51,711 bases of DNA from an uncultured Bacteroidales bacterium. Lineage in GTDB: Bacteria; Bacteroidota; Bacteroidia; Bacteroidales; UBA11471. The translations under genes and the position numbers were made by a program. Below the pieces are notes generated by a model. That model saw only the letters and a list, made by a program, of their open reading frames with translations. It was not told where the DNA came from and made no database searches. Position 1 is the stretch's first letter. Every line of letters starts with the position of its first letter. The DNA is taken from NCBI GenBank assembly GCA_947589325.1, contig CANQAM010000014.1, positions 1 through 51,711 on the forward strand. Reading direction: 5' to 3'. Below, in pieces: positions 25,492 to 34,888 of the stretch.

Positions 25492-27069
25492 TTACGGTAT
25501 GCGGAGTATTTGTCCTTGTTTGAGGTTGTCTGAGGTCAAACCGTTTTCCGATTTGAGTTTCTGTATGGTGAGGCCCGGAAAGCGGCGTGAGATTTCCCAG
25601 AGGCTGTCCCCCGATTTCACTTTGTAATAACGAACGCCGTTTTCCACCCATGTATGGGTGCTGCCTGCCGTTTGTTTCGTCGTGGCGGGTTTCCGGCTTT
25701 GAGCTGCCGATGCGGTAACGGCAAGGCGCATACCCGGATAGATGTTGGTGCTTTTGAGGTTGTTCCATTTTCGAAGGTTGGACACGCTGGTATGGTAACG
25801 GTGGGCGATGACCGAAAGATTTTCGCCCGAACGCACTTTGTGAATGCCTTGTACCGGCGTACGTGCCGCAGCCGCCAGTTCGGCGGTGATGCGCCGTGCA
25901 TAGAGGTCGGCTTGATAGCGGATTATGGAATCTTCATTTTCGACGAATGCCAATGCCTGCTCTTCGGGCAATACCAATGTGTAATTCTTTTGCGGAGAGG
26001 CGGGTACGACGTCGCGCCGGTATTGGGGATTCAGCCGCCGCAGTTCCGCTATATCGATTTGCAGGACATCGGCTATTTGTTTGAAATGCAGTCTTTCGGA
26101 AAGGTGTATCGTGTCCGTTTCCGTTGGAAGTTCGAGCACTCCGGTCTGTATGTTGTGTTCGGGGTAGTAATTCATGACGTAGTTTGCCGCGATGAAAGCC
26201 GGAATATATCCGCGTGTTTCACGAGGAAGATAGGGATATATGTCCCAATAGTCGCGTCTGCCGCCGGCGCGCCGGATAGCTTTCTGCACATTTCCCGGGC
26301 CACAGTTGTAAGCGGCGATGGCAAGCGTCCAGTCGCCGAAAGAGTCGTACAGTTGTTGCAGATAGCGCAATGCCTGCGTTGTCGATTTTACGGGGTCGCG
26401 CCGTTCATCGACCACGCTGTTCACTTCGAGGCCCAAGTTTTTTGCCGTACCTATCATGAATTGCCATAAACCGGTGGCGCCAACCCGTGAAACGGCATTC
26501 GGACGCAGTGCCGATTCGATGATAGGCATATATTTCAATTCCAGCGGCATACCCGTCTTGTCGATTTCTTCTTCGAAAATCGGCTCGTAGTAACGGTTGA
26601 GAGCGAGGAGTTTTTCCACCAGTTCCCGCCGCTTTTGGGTGTAGAGAACGATATATTCCTTGACTACCCGATTGAAGGGTAGTTCTATGACGGTGGGAAG
26701 CCGGCTGAGGCGTTCGATATATATCGAATCTGAGTAGTCGATGTTTTCTCCGTTTCGGTCGGAGGGCGGCTGCAAGCCGGGTTCTTCTTCCACAATCAGA
26801 CTGTCGGCAGCGGAGTCGAGCCCTTCGGGTACCACGATGTCGGTGTCGCTTATCGTATCTTTGGCCGTGAGTTTGTGCGGCTCGGTTTGGCGGACGAACG
26901 TAGTCGTGTCGTTTGCCTCCGGCGGTACGTTGGCCGAAAGGTCGGGCAGCGAATCGGCCGGGGTTATGATGTTGGCGGTTGTCTTGTCTTTTTTCTCTTT
27001 TTTGATAGCTGGAGCGGAAACAGGGCAGAGAAGAATGAAAGACAGAAGAAATAATATGATGGTTTTCAT
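25492..27069 (-). CDS. mltD: MltD-like lytic transglycosylase with LysM repeats
   Basis: A 525-residue secreted protein. It has an N-terminal signal segment (IILFLLSFILLCPVSAPA), an unconserved linker, then an SLT transglycosylase domain (about residues 155-300): the catalytic Glu lies in IIESALRPNAVSRVGATGLWQ (only its start given) and AIAAYNCGPGNVQKAIRRAGG follows. Two clear LysM peptidoglycan-binding motifs sit at about 415-460 (HKVRSGENLSVIAHRYHTS) and 480-525 (KVKSGDSLWEISRRFP). It cleaves glycan strands between MurNAc and GlcNAc in the periplasm. It is the last gene of the parA-parB-DUF5683-mltD operon. A parS-like sequence lies inside it at 26215. Confidence 0.93.
   Translation of the reverse strand: MKTIILFLLSFILLCPVSAPAIKKEKKDKTTANIITPADSLPDLSANVPPEANDTTTFVRQTEPHKLTAKDTISDTDIVVPEGLDSAADSLIVEEEPGLQPPSDRNGENIDYSDSIYIERLSRLPTVIELPFNRVVKEYIVLYTQKRRELVEKLLALNRYYEPIFEEEIDKTGMPLELKYMPIIESALRPNAVSRVGATGLWQFMIGTAKNLGLEVNSVVDERRDPVKSTTQALRYLQQLYDSFGDWTLAIAAYNCGPGNVQKAIRRAGGRRDYWDIYPYLPRETRGYIPAFIAANYVMNYYPEHNIQTGVLELPTETDTIHLSERLHFKQIADVLQIDIAELRRLNPQYRRDVVPASPQKNYTLVLPEEQALAFVENEDSIIRYQADLYARRITAELAAAARTPVQGIHKVRSGENLSVIAHRYHTSVSNLRKWNNLKSTNIYPGMRLAVTASAAQSRKPATTKQTAGSTHTWVENGVRYYKVKSGDSLWEISRRFPGLTIQKLKSENGLTSDNLKQGQILRIP
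26215..26230. promoter_or_regulatory. parS-like ParB-binding site candidate
   Basis: TGTTTCACGAGGAAGA agrees with the widely conserved parS consensus TGTTTCACGTGAAACA at 13 of 16 positions, including all nine left-hand bases. It is inside mltD, about 1.6 kb downstream of the end of parB. parS sites are commonly within a few kb of parAB and often inside genes. Three mismatches in the right half make it tentative. Confidence 0.35.
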
Positions 27070-27078
27070 TGTATTCGA

Positions 27079-27783
27079 TTAAAATGTTATGGCGCACTGA
27101 AAGCCTACGGCTGCCATCGTATTGCGTTCCTGTTCGATGACCGTGGGGGCGACTTTCATCGTGAGGTTGTCGGAAATATCGAAATTATAGAGATGCGCAT
27201 CGACGTATGCTTCTATCATGGCGACGAAATAGACGCCTATCATGGATATGACGCACAGGTCGCGGTAGCGGCGGTACGAATCTTTTTTCTTTTTCATGGC
27301 GCTTTGCAGCCACGTCATGTTGGCGGCAATCCATTCGTCGTCGTGCCGCCGGTTGTATGAAAGGAAATTTTTGTAACTTTCGGTGTTCGGGTCATTGTCC
27401 ATGGCGTCGCGGTAAGCAATGGAATAGTCGTTGTAGTAACGCGCATTCCAGTTGGTCGCATAGATGAGAGCCATATAGCCGCCGACGAGGATTGGCAGCT
27501 TCCAGTAACTCCGGTTGTAGATTTGTCCCAGTCCCGGGCAGAGTGCCGAGTACCATACGGCTTTGACGGGGTCGGGCGAAAAGGCGGTGCTGTCGATTAC
27601 GTTCACCCCCTCGACCACTTCCACGTTTTCTATTTGGACATTGGGCGAGATGAATATGCCCGTGCTGTCGTCTTCCGTTATGCCGTCGGAGTAGACGGTT
27701 TGCCCTCGCATGACGGGGGCAAAGAAAATAAATGCCGACAAGACAAGGGCATTCCGGAATAATATGCGGCGAATACGGTTCAA
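27079..27783 (-). CDS. DUF5683 membrane protein
   Basis: A 234-residue protein with an N-terminal signal-like segment (VLSAFIFFAPVMRG), a short variable stretch, then the DUF5683 domain (about 70-230): VKAVWYSALCPGLGQIYNRSYWKLPIL, a YMALIYATNW helix and VISMIGVYFVAMIEAYVDAHL. The ALxPGLGQxYN motif is the family hallmark. The function is unknown; the gene is regularly placed between parB and mltD in Bacteroidetes, as here, with gaps of 4 and 9 bases, which suggests an envelope role coordinated with chromosome segregation. Confidence 0.88.
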   Translation of the reverse strand: MNRIRRILFRNALVLSAFIFFAPVMRGQTVYSDGITEDDSTGIFISPNVQIENVEVVEGVNVIDSTAFSPDPVKAVWYSALCPGLGQIYNRSYWKLPILVGGYMALIYATNWNARYYNDYSIAYRDAMDNDPNTESYKNFLSYNRRHDDEWIAANMTWLQSAMKKKKDSYRRYRDLCVISMIGVYFVAMIEAYVDAHLYNFDISDNLTMKVAPTVIEQERNTMAAVGFQCAITF

Positions 27784-27787
27784 GCGT

Positions 27788-28660
27788 TTATTTCAATTTG
27801 TCGAAAAGTGCGATAAGCCGTTCCAATTCTTCTTCGTTGCGGAAGGGAATGGAGATTTTCCCTTTCCCCGCCGCGTTGCAAGAGAATTGCACCGGCGTCT
27901 TGAAAAATTCGGAAAGGTGGTTGCGCAGAATGTCGTAATCTCCGGCCATGCCGTTTCGTTTCTCTTTTTTCTCCGGCGTCGAAGTTTCGGAAAGTTTTTT
28001 TGCCAATTCTTCCACTTTCCGCACCGAATAGGCGTGTTCGTGTATCTGTTCGTAGAGTTGGAGCTGCAACACCGGATTATCGACCGAGAGCAAGGCGCGG
28101 GCGTGCCCCATGTCGAGGGTTTTGTTTTTCAGCCCGAGCTGTATTTCCGCCGGCAGTTTCAGCAGCCGCAGGTAGTTGGCTATCGTGGCGCGCTTCTTTC
28201 CCACCCGCTCGCTGAGGCGGTCTTGGGTGAGGTTGTACTGTTCCAGCAATTTTTGGAAAGTGAGGGCTATTTCGATGGGGTTGAGGTCTTCGCGCTGTAT
28301 GTTTTCGATGAGCGCCATTTCCATGACGGTTTCGTCTTCGACGGTGCGGATATAGGCGGGAATCGTTTCCAGCCCGGCTTGCTGTGCCGCCCGATAACGG
28401 CGTTCGCCGGAGATGATTTGGTAGCTTCCGTCGCGCATCTGTCGCAGGGTAATGGGTTGTATGATACCCAATTCGCGGATAGAGGCTGCCAATTCGTTCA
28501 GCGATTCGGCGTCGAACTCCTGACGGGGTTGGCCGGGGTTCGGTTTGATAAGAGACAGCTTTATTTCACTGATAGAAGAAGAGCCGCCGGTTTTCAGGTC
28601 GTCGATGGAAATCAAAGCGTCGAGCCCGCGGCCGAGCGCATTCCGTTTGTTCGTGGGCAT
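27788..28660 (-). CDS. parB: chromosome-partitioning protein ParB
   Basis: A 290-residue ParB/Spo0J. Residues 30-120 form the ParB N-terminal CTPase domain with GERRYRAAQQAGLETIPAYIR (motif GERRxRA) and ENIQREDLNPIEIA; residues about 120-220 carry the helix-turn-helix (LSERVGKKRATIANYLRLLKLP). It loads at parS and spreads to form the partition complex with ParA. It lies 3 bases after parA. Confidence 0.95.
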   Translation of the reverse strand: MPTNKRNALGRGLDALISIDDLKTGGSSSISEIKLSLIKPNPGQPRQEFDAESLNELAASIRELGIIQPITLRQMRDGSYQIISGERRYRAAQQAGLETIPAYIRTVEDETVMEMALIENIQREDLNPIEIALTFQKLLEQYNLTQDRLSERVGKKRATIANYLRLLKLPAEIQLGLKNKTLDMGHARALLSVDNPVLQLQLYEQIHEHAYSVRKVEELAKKLSETSTPEKKEKRNGMAGDYDILRNHLSEFFKTPVQFSCNAAGKGKISIPFRNEEELERLIALFDKLK

Positions 28661-28663
28661 ATC

Positions 28664-29437
28664 TTATTTGTTTCGTTTTTCTCTGTTTATCAATTCTTTG
28701 GCGAGGCGCATGTGGCTTATGGCACCTTTCGATGTGGGGTCGTACATCAATACGGGAATGCCGTGGCTCGGAGCTTCGCTCAGGCGAGTGTTGCGCGGTA
28801 TCACCGTGTCGAATACCAATTCGCGGAAGTGGCTTTTCAACTCTTCATAAATCTGATTGCCGAGCCGCAGGCGGGCATCGTACATGGTGAGCAGGAAGCC
28901 TTCGATGTCGAGCGACGGATTCAACCGCGATTTGATGAGTTTTATGGTATTGAGCAGTTTGCTGATTCCTTCCAAGGCGAAGTATTCGGCTTGCACGGGT
29001 ATGATGACGGAGTCGGTGGCCGTCAGTGAATTGACGGTAATCAGTCCCAGTGACGGCGAACAGTCGATGAGTATGTAGTCGTATTCCCCTTTTATTTCTT
29101 CGATAAGGTGTTGCAGCACCCGCTCCCGATTAGGAGTGTTCAGCAGTTCGAGTTCGGCGCCTACGAGGTCGATATGCGAACATACGACGTCCAACCCCGA
29201 TACGCAGGAAGTTTCGATAGCTTCCCGCAAAGAGACTTCTCCGATGAGGCAGTCGTAAATGGAATATTTTGCTTGCGATATATCGACTCCCAAGCCCGAC
29301 GAAGCGTTGGCTTGCGGGTCGGCGTCGATGAGCAGTACTTTTCGGTCTTGTGCTGCCAGCGAAGCTGCCAGATTTATGGCTGTCGTGGTTTTTCCCACGC
29401 CGCCTTTTTGGTTGGCTATGGCGATGATTTTACCCAT
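28664..29437 (-). CDS. parA: chromosome-partitioning ATPase ParA (Soj)
   Basis: A 257-residue Walker-type ATPase: the deviant Walker A is NQKGGVGKTTTAINLAA at residues 9-25, LLIDADPQANASSGLG is switch I and YILIDCSPSLGL the Walker B. Soj-type ParA drives origin segregation with ParB. The ATG at 29437 gives the canonical MGKIIAIANQKGG start; an in-frame upstream ATG adds 24 unconserved residues. It is the promoter-proximal gene, with a -7 element TATCTTTG on the minus strand at 29593-29600. Confidence 0.95.
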   Translation of the reverse strand: MGKIIAIANQKGGVGKTTTAINLAASLAAQDRKVLLIDADPQANASSGLGVDISQAKYSIYDCLIGEVSLREAIETSCVSGLDVVCSHIDLVGAELELLNTPNRERVLQHLIEEIKGEYDYILIDCSPSLGLITVNSLTATDSVIIPVQAEYFALEGISKLLNTIKLIKSRLNPSLDIEGFLLTMYDARLRLGNQIYEELKSHFRELVFDTVIPRNTRLSEAPSHGIPVLMYDPTSKGAISHMRLAKELINREKRNK

Positions 29438-29592
29438 GGTTCTTTTTTTAACAAAGTAAAGGTAATCCCGTCGGATTTTGCCTCTTTTGGGGAACGAATT
29501 TATCGGCATTGTTGATAAATTGTTTCCGATGTTGAAAAGCGAGCCGGCTTTTTTCCGTCAAAGAATCGGCGCTCTTTCTTTCAAGTTTGCTA

Positions 29593-29600
29593 CAAAGATA
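29593..29600 (-). promoter_or_regulatory. -7 element of the parAB operon
   Basis: CAAAGATA reads TATCTTTG on the minus strand, about 155 bases upstream of parA. The 329-base gap 29438-29766 holds this and the pectinesterase promoter, and I see no gene in it. Confidence 0.5.
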
Positions 29601-29714
29601 CGATTTTAGCATGAAAACGGAAGCGCTTTTGACTTACTTTTGCAATTGAAAGCCTTGTGAAAACGTTCATTTGCCGATTGTTTGTCGAAAATTTGCATAA
29701 CTGGCAGATAAAAA

Positions 29715-29745
29715 TTTGATATTGCGCTTATTTCTTTTATCTTTG
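29715..29745 (+). promoter_or_regulatory. consensus promoter of the pectinesterase gene
   Basis: TTTG at 29715-29718, exactly 19 bases, then TATCTTTG at 29738-29745. This is a complete match to the Bacteroidetes TTTG-N19-TAnnTTTG consensus, 21 bases before the ATG at 29767. Confidence 0.8.
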
Positions 29746-29766
29746 TCCCACAAAATACCAACAACC

Positions 29767-30753
29767 ATGAAACGCCTTTTTCAATTTGTTTTGATGCTGC
29801 TGTTTTCGGCATCGCTCTCGGCTGCCGGTGCGCCGCAGCGTCTCCTTGTCGTAGCCCAAGACGGCACGGGCGACTACACGTCCATACAGGAAGCCATTTA
29901 TGCCATACGCGATTATACGCCCGTACCCATTACCGTTTTCATCAAAAACGGTGTCTATCGCGAGAAACTCATCATTCCGTCGTGGAAGTGTGATATTACC
30001 TTGCAGGGCGAGAGCGCCGAAAATACGATTATCACGTACGATGATTATGCCGGAAAAATGTTAGTGTATTTCGGTGCGATGATTGAAAAAATGGGAACGT
30101 TCCGCTCGCATACGCTGTTAGTGGCGGGACATCGCATCACACTGGAAAATCTTACGATTGAAAATACCGCCGGCAGAGTAGGGCAGGCTGTTGCACTGCA
30201 TACCGAAGGCGACGGCATCGTCGTGCGCAACTGCCGCCTGAAAGGCAATCAGGACACCGTCTTTACCGGCGACGAAAAGAGTCATGTCTATTTTGAAAAT
30301 TGTTATATCGAGGGAACGACCGATTTTATTTTCGGTCCGGCGACCTGTTGGTTCGAGGGGTGTGAAATACACAGCCTTCAAAATTCGTATGTTACCGCCG
30401 CTTCGACACCGGAAGAGCACCCATTCGGCTATGTGTTCCACAATTGCCGGCTGACGGCTGCCGACGGTGTCAATAAAGTCTATCTCGGGCGTCCGTGGCG
30501 TGCGTATGCCGCTGTTGCTTTCATCGATTGCGAACTGGGCGGACATATCCGCGCCGAAGGCTGGGAAAACTGGCGGAATCCGGAAAATGAGAAGACGGCC
30601 CGATACAGCGAATACAACTGCTCGGGCGAGGGCGCTTCCACCGACAAACGTGTGAATTGGTGCCGCCAACTGTCCAAGCGGGAGGCAAAAAAATATACCC
30701 GTGAAAAAGTTTTGAACGGGACGTGGTGGAAAGATACCCAAGAAAACGAATAA
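29767..30753 (+). CDS. secreted pectinesterase (CE8)
   Basis: A 328-residue protein with a signal peptide (FVLMLLFSASLSAAGA). It is a right-handed beta-helix pectin methylesterase: GQAVALH (139-145) with the oxyanion Gln, QDTVFTG (162-168) and DFIFG (186-190) supply the two catalytic Asp residues, and LGRPW (240-244) the Arg and Trp. It removes methyl groups from homogalacturonan so that lyases can act. The ATG at 29767 gives the signal peptide; the upstream in-frame ATG at 29716 overlaps the -33 element and is rejected. A GH43 gene follows 19 bases later. Confidence 0.93.
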   Translation: MKRLFQFVLMLLFSASLSAAGAPQRLLVVAQDGTGDYTSIQEAIYAIRDYTPVPITVFIKNGVYREKLIIPSWKCDITLQGESAENTIITYDDYAGKMLVYFGAMIEKMGTFRSHTLLVAGHRITLENLTIENTAGRVGQAVALHTEGDGIVVRNCRLKGNQDTVFTGDEKSHVYFENCYIEGTTDFIFGPATCWFEGCEIHSLQNSYVTAASTPEEHPFGYVFHNCRLTAADGVNKVYLGRPWRAYAAVAFIDCELGGHIRAEGWENWRNPENEKTARYSEYNCSGEGASTDKRVNWCRQLSKREAKKYTREKVLNGTWWKDTQENE

Positions 30754-30772
30754 AACCTATAAATACAAATCC

Positions 30773-32443
30773 ATGAAAAAGAGTAACATTATCATTTCGT
30801 TTCTGTTGCTTGCCGGCACGTTGTCGGCTCAACAGGTGTCGGAAGTATGGGTGCCCGACCTTGGGAACGGCAAGTACAAAAATCCGATTATCGACGCCGA
30901 CTATTCCGACCCCGACGTCTGCCGCGTGGGCGACGATTACTACATGACTTCTTCGAGTTTCAACTGCATTCCGGCTTTGCAAATACTTCATTCCAAAGAT
31001 TTGGTAAACTGGACGATCATCGGTTCTGCTGTCGAACGGCTCGCGCCCGAAGAAGATTTCTCGAAACCGCAGCACGGCAATGGCGTATGGGCGCCGAGCA
31101 TCCGTTACCATGACGGCGAATTTTATGTTTGCTACGGCGACCCCGACAGAGGCATTTATATGATTAAAACAAAAGACCCCGCCGGTCGTTGGGACGAGCC
31201 GATACTCATTCGCCCGGCGGTGGGACTTATCGATCCGTGTCCTTTTTGGGACGAGGACGGCCGCGCCTATGTCGCACACGGCTATGCCGGCAGTCGGGCT
31301 GGTGTGAAAAGCATTCTCGGCATGTTCGAGATAACGCCCGACGGCACGGCGAGCATCGGTGCCGACCGTGTCGTTTACGACGGGCATATCGATAACGAAA
31401 CCATCGAGGGCGCGAAAATGTACAAACGCGGCGGTTACTATTACATCTTTTCTCCTGCCGGCGGCGTGGCTACCGGCTGGCAGGTCGTGCTCCGCTCCAA
31501 GAATGTATGGGGACCCTACGAAACTCGTACGGTCATGGCGCAGGGAAGTACCGATGTCAATGGCCCTCACCAAGGTGCGTGGGTCGATACGCCTGACGGA
31601 CAAGAACATTGGTTCCTCCATTTCCAAGACAAAGGGGCTTACGGTCGGGTAGTGCATCTGCAACCGATGGAGTGGCTCGAAAACGGCTGGCCTGTTATCG
31701 GCGTCGATAAAGACGGCGACGGCTGCGGCGAACCGGTTGCCACTTACCGCAAACCCAATGTGGGCAAGAGTTATCCCAAAGCTACGCCCGCCGATACCGA
31801 CGAATTCGACGGCACGGAACTCGGACTGCAATGGCAGTGGCACGGCAATCCCAATGCACTGTGGTATTTCTGCGATGCGGCCTCCTCGACGCTGCGTCTT
31901 TTCTCGCACCATACACCCGACATGAAAAGTCTGTACGACGTGCCTAACCTGCTTCTGCAAAAATTTCCGACCGAAAATTTCACCGCAACGACGAAAGTAA
32001 AATTCGTTCCGCGCAAGAAAAACGGCAAACGGGAGTCGGGCGAGCGCGCCGGTCTTGTAGTCATGGGTCTCGACTATGCCGTACTCGCTTTGGAGAGCCG
32101 TCCCGACGGAATCTATCTGGTGCAGGCGGATTGCAAGAAAGCCGATAAAGGCGCGGTGGAAAAAGAGAATGCCGCTCTGAAACTCGATGGCAGCGAAATA
32201 TACCTGCAAGTGAAAGTGAAACAAGCCGGCGCCAAGAAGCCGAAAGCCAAAGGCGATTACCGCTGCGAATGCACTTTCCTGTACAGTTTCGACGGAAATA
32301 AATACATACCGTTCGGCGAAACATTCGTCGCCAGAGAAGGACAGTGGATAGGCGCGAAAACCGGTCTTTTCTGTACCCGTACGTGGAAAAGCAACGACAG
32401 CGGCTGGTTGGACGTCGATTGGTTCCGCTTCACGAAGAAATAA
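30773..32443 (+). CDS. secreted glycoside hydrolase family 43 enzyme
   Basis: A 556-residue protein with a signal peptide (ISFLLLAGTLSAQ). Residues 35-330 are a GH43 five-bladed propeller with base D46 in DYSDPDV, D154 in GLIDPCPF as pKa modulator and acid E212 in IEGAKM. Residues about 340-555 are the beta-sandwich domain common at the C-terminus of GH43 xylosidases and arabinosidases (DEFDGTELGLQWQWHGNP). The likely reaction is release of arabinose or xylose from side chains; the subfamily is not determined here. It is co-transcribed with the pectinesterase, pointing to pectin side chains as substrate. Confidence 0.9.
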   Translation: MKKSNIIISFLLLAGTLSAQQVSEVWVPDLGNGKYKNPIIDADYSDPDVCRVGDDYYMTSSSFNCIPALQILHSKDLVNWTIIGSAVERLAPEEDFSKPQHGNGVWAPSIRYHDGEFYVCYGDPDRGIYMIKTKDPAGRWDEPILIRPAVGLIDPCPFWDEDGRAYVAHGYAGSRAGVKSILGMFEITPDGTASIGADRVVYDGHIDNETIEGAKMYKRGGYYYIFSPAGGVATGWQVVLRSKNVWGPYETRTVMAQGSTDVNGPHQGAWVDTPDGQEHWFLHFQDKGAYGRVVHLQPMEWLENGWPVIGVDKDGDGCGEPVATYRKPNVGKSYPKATPADTDEFDGTELGLQWQWHGNPNALWYFCDAASSTLRLFSHHTPDMKSLYDVPNLLLQKFPTENFTATTKVKFVPRKKNGKRESGERAGLVVMGLDYAVLALESRPDGIYLVQADCKKADKGAVEKENAALKLDGSEIYLQVKVKQAGAKKPKAKGDYRCECTFLYSFDGNKYIPFGETFVAREGQWIGAKTGLFCTRTWKSNDSGWLDVDWFRFTKK

Positions 32444-32508
32444 AAATTTTCGATAGAAATCCGATAGGAATATTTCCTGCCGGATAACATTTATATAAAA
32501 ATCTTGCT

Positions 32509-33699
32509 ATGACAAAAATCGGAACAGCCCTGTCAAAAGTCGGGACAAAAGTCGTGCTGTGCGGCTCCGGCGAACTCGGTAAGGAAGTTACCATCGAATT
32601 GCAGCGTTACGGTGTCGAAGTCGTTGCGCTCGACAAATATCCCAATGCCCCTGCCATGCAGGTGGCGCACCGCTCGTATGTACTGTCGATGCTCGACGGC
32701 GCCAAGTTGCGCGAAATCATCGAGAAAGAGAAGCCCGACCATATCATTCCCGAAGTGGAGGCTATCGCTACGCCCACCCTCGTGGAGCTTGAAAAAGAGG
32801 GCTATCATGTAACCCCTACCGCCAAAGCGACTTTCCTGACCATGAATCGCGAGGGCATACGCCGTCTTGCCGCTGAGGAATTAGGGCTGAAAACGTCACC
32901 TTACCGCTTTGCTTCGACGCGCGAGGAGTTCGAGGCTGCCGTGCGTGAAATCGGCATGCCGTGCGTCGTAAAGCCCATTATGAGTTCATCGGGACACGGA
33001 CAGAGCGTCATTCGTTCCGAAGCCGATATAGAACATTCGTGGAAATATGCGCAGGAGGGCGGTCGCGCCGGTGCCGGCCGTGTCATCGTCGAGGGCTTTA
33101 TCGACTTCGATTATGAAATTACCCTTCTCACCGTGCGCCACATCGGGGGCACCACGTTCCTAAAACCTATCGGACACCATCAGGTCGATGGCGACTATCG
33201 GGAGTCGTGGCAGCCGCAAGCCATGAGCGAGAAGGCGCTGAAAGCCGCCGAAGAGATTGCCCGCAAAATCACCGATGCGCTCGGAGGTTGGGGCATCTTC
33301 GGTGTGGAGATGTTCATCAAAGGCGACGACGTGATTTTCAGCGAAGTGTCGCCCCGTCCGCACGATACCGGCATGGTAACGATGATTTCGCAAGACTTGT
33401 CGGAATTTGCGCTGCACGCCCGTGCCGTCTTGGGCTTGCCCGTTCCGGGTATTCGTTTCCATGCTCCGTCGGCATCGAAAGCCATTGTCGTCGAGGGAGA
33501 TACCGATAAAGTCGAGTTCGACAACCTCGAAGCCGTGCTGGGCGAACCCGATGTGCAGCTGCGCATATTCGGGAAAGCAGAAGTGAACGGACATCGCCGT
33601 CTCGGCGTGCTTCTTGCCTGCGCCGATACGGTGGAGGAGGCGCTCGCCAAAGTGGAGCGGGCTTATGCCAAATTGAAAATCAACGTCCTGCCCCGATAA
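32509..33699 (+). CDS. purT: formate-dependent GAR transformylase
   Basis: A 396-residue ATP-grasp enzyme matching PurT, which makes formyl-GAR from GAR, formate and ATP in purine synthesis. It shows [37 protein letters not shown], the [15 protein letters not shown] loop and the [18 protein letters not shown] metal-binding segment. Length fits (E. coli 392). It is monocistronic, with a strong terminator directly after. Confidence 0.96.
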   Translation: MTKIGTALSKVGTKVVLCGSGELGKEVTIELQRYGVEVVALDKYPNAPAMQVAHRSYVLSMLDGAKLREIIEKEKPDHIIPEVEAIATPTLVELEKEGYHVTPTAKATFLTMNREGIRRLAAEELGLKTSPYRFASTREEFEAAVREIGMPCVVKPIMSSSGHGQSVIRSEADIEHSWKYAQEGGRAGAGRVIVEGFIDFDYEITLLTVRHIGGTTFLKPIGHHQVDGDYRESWQPQAMSEKALKAAEEIARKITDALGGWGIFGVEMFIKGDDVIFSEVSPRPHDTGMVTMISQDLSEFALHARAVLGLPVPGIRFHAPSASKAIVVEGDTDKVEFDNLEAVLGEPDVQLRIFGKAEVNGHRRLGVLLACADTVEEALAKVERAYAKLKINVLPR

Positions 33700-33722
33700 A
33701 TTGTCGGACGTTTATGATATGA

Positions 33723-33757
33723 AAAGAGCCGTTACCTGTGTAACGGCTCTTTGTTTT
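33723..33757. terminator. strong hairpin between purT and mrp
   Basis: AAAGAGCCGTTAC (33723-33735) pairs perfectly over 13 bases with GTAACGGCTCTTT (33740-33752) around a 4-base loop, and TGTTTTATT follows. The two genes are convergent and the stem has T-rich sequence on both strands, so it can serve both. Confidence 0.9.
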
Positions 33758-34862
33758 ATTTCTGTGTTTCGACGACGCGGGTAGGTGGCTGCGTGTCGTT
33801 GCGGCGCTGCACAGCTTCCACGACCTGCTGCGCCAAGTCGGCGAAAGCCTGTCCGGTGAGCGTGCGCTCGTCGAGGGCGACCGGTCGTCCGCCGTCGCCG
33901 CCGTCGCAAATGCTTTGCACGATAGGAATCTGCCCCAACAGCGGGACGTTCATCTCTTCCGCCAACCGTTTCACACCCTCTTTTCCGAACAGGTAGTAAC
34001 GGTTCTGCGGCAGCTCCGCCGGAGTGAACCATGCCATATTCTCCACCAGTCCGAGCACGGGCACGTTCACTTTGTCGTTGGTAAACAGGTCGATGCCTTT
34101 GCGCGCATCTGCCAGAGCCACCTGCTGCGGGGTCGATACCACGATAGCACCGGTAATGGCAAGCGTCTGAATGAGAGTAAGGTGTATATCGCTTGTGCCG
34201 GGCGGGAGGTCTAAGACGAAATAATCGAGTTCGCCCCAATCGGCGTCGGCTATCAGTTGTTTCAGGGCGTTGCTTGCCATGCCGCCGCGCCACACGACTG
34301 CGCTGTCGGCATTGACGAAGAAGCCGATGGAGAGCAGCTTCACGCCGTATTTTTCAATCGGGATTATCAGTTCGCGACCCTCCACTTCCTCTGCATAGGG
34401 GCGGGCATCTTCCACCCCGAACATTTTGGGCATCGAGGGTCCGAAAATATCGGCGTCGAGCAATCCCACTTTATAACCGTCTTTTGCCAACGCCACCGCC
34501 AGATTCGCCGCTACGGTCGATTTGCCTACCCCGCCTTTGCCCGACGATACGGCGATGATGTTTTTTACCTGCGGCAGCAGTTTGTCGGGGGTGGGAGCCT
34601 GTTGTTTCCGGAACTGTTCGCGGATATTTCCTTTTATATCCACGTCGGCGCCCACGTAGGTGAGAATGGCGGTTTCCGCCGCTTTTACCACCGACTTGCG
34701 GAACGGGTCGTTCTCCCGCTCGAAGATGAGGGAAAACGAAACTCTGTTTCCGTCGATGCGTATATCTTCGCCCACCATGCCTGCGGCAACGAGGTCTTTC
34801 CCGCTGCCCGGATAACGCACTGTTGCCAGTGCGTCGAGAATCAATTTGGGATAAATCGTCAT
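33756..34862 (-). CDS. mrp: Mrp/ApbC-type iron-sulfur cluster carrier ATPase
   Basis: A 368-residue protein. Residues 1-95 are the DUF59/MIP18-like domain, followed by a ParA-like ATPase: IIAVSSGKGGVGKSTVAANLAV is the Walker A region, LLDADIFGPSMPKMFG switch I and DYFVLDLPPGTSDIHLTL the Walker B. The family assembles or transfers Fe-S clusters. The usual CxxC pair near residues 280-310 is not seen: the stretch LGLVENMAWFTPAELPQNRYYLFG has Ala and Pro instead of Cys, as in some Bacteroidetes members. It follows trmB by 26 bases. The ATG at 34862 is the family start. Confidence 0.88.
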   Translation of the reverse strand: MTIYPKLILDALATVRYPGSGKDLVAAGMVGEDIRIDGNRVSFSLIFERENDPFRKSVVKAAETAILTYVGADVDIKGNIREQFRKQQAPTPDKLLPQVKNIIAVSSGKGGVGKSTVAANLAVALAKDGYKVGLLDADIFGPSMPKMFGVEDARPYAEEVEGRELIIPIEKYGVKLLSIGFFVNADSAVVWRGGMASNALKQLIADADWGELDYFVLDLPPGTSDIHLTLIQTLAITGAIVVSTPQQVALADARKGIDLFTNDKVNVPVLGLVENMAWFTPAELPQNRYYLFGKEGVKRLAEEMNVPLLGQIPIVQSICDGGDGGRPVALDERTLTGQAFADLAQQVVEAVQRRNDTQPPTRVVETQK

Positions 34863-34888
34863 TTTATTTGTCGTTTGTTGAGTTGTCG

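Noticed and set aside
33195-33650. Minus-strand frame inside purT
   Set aside because: It is contained in purT and has no independent start signal or domain.
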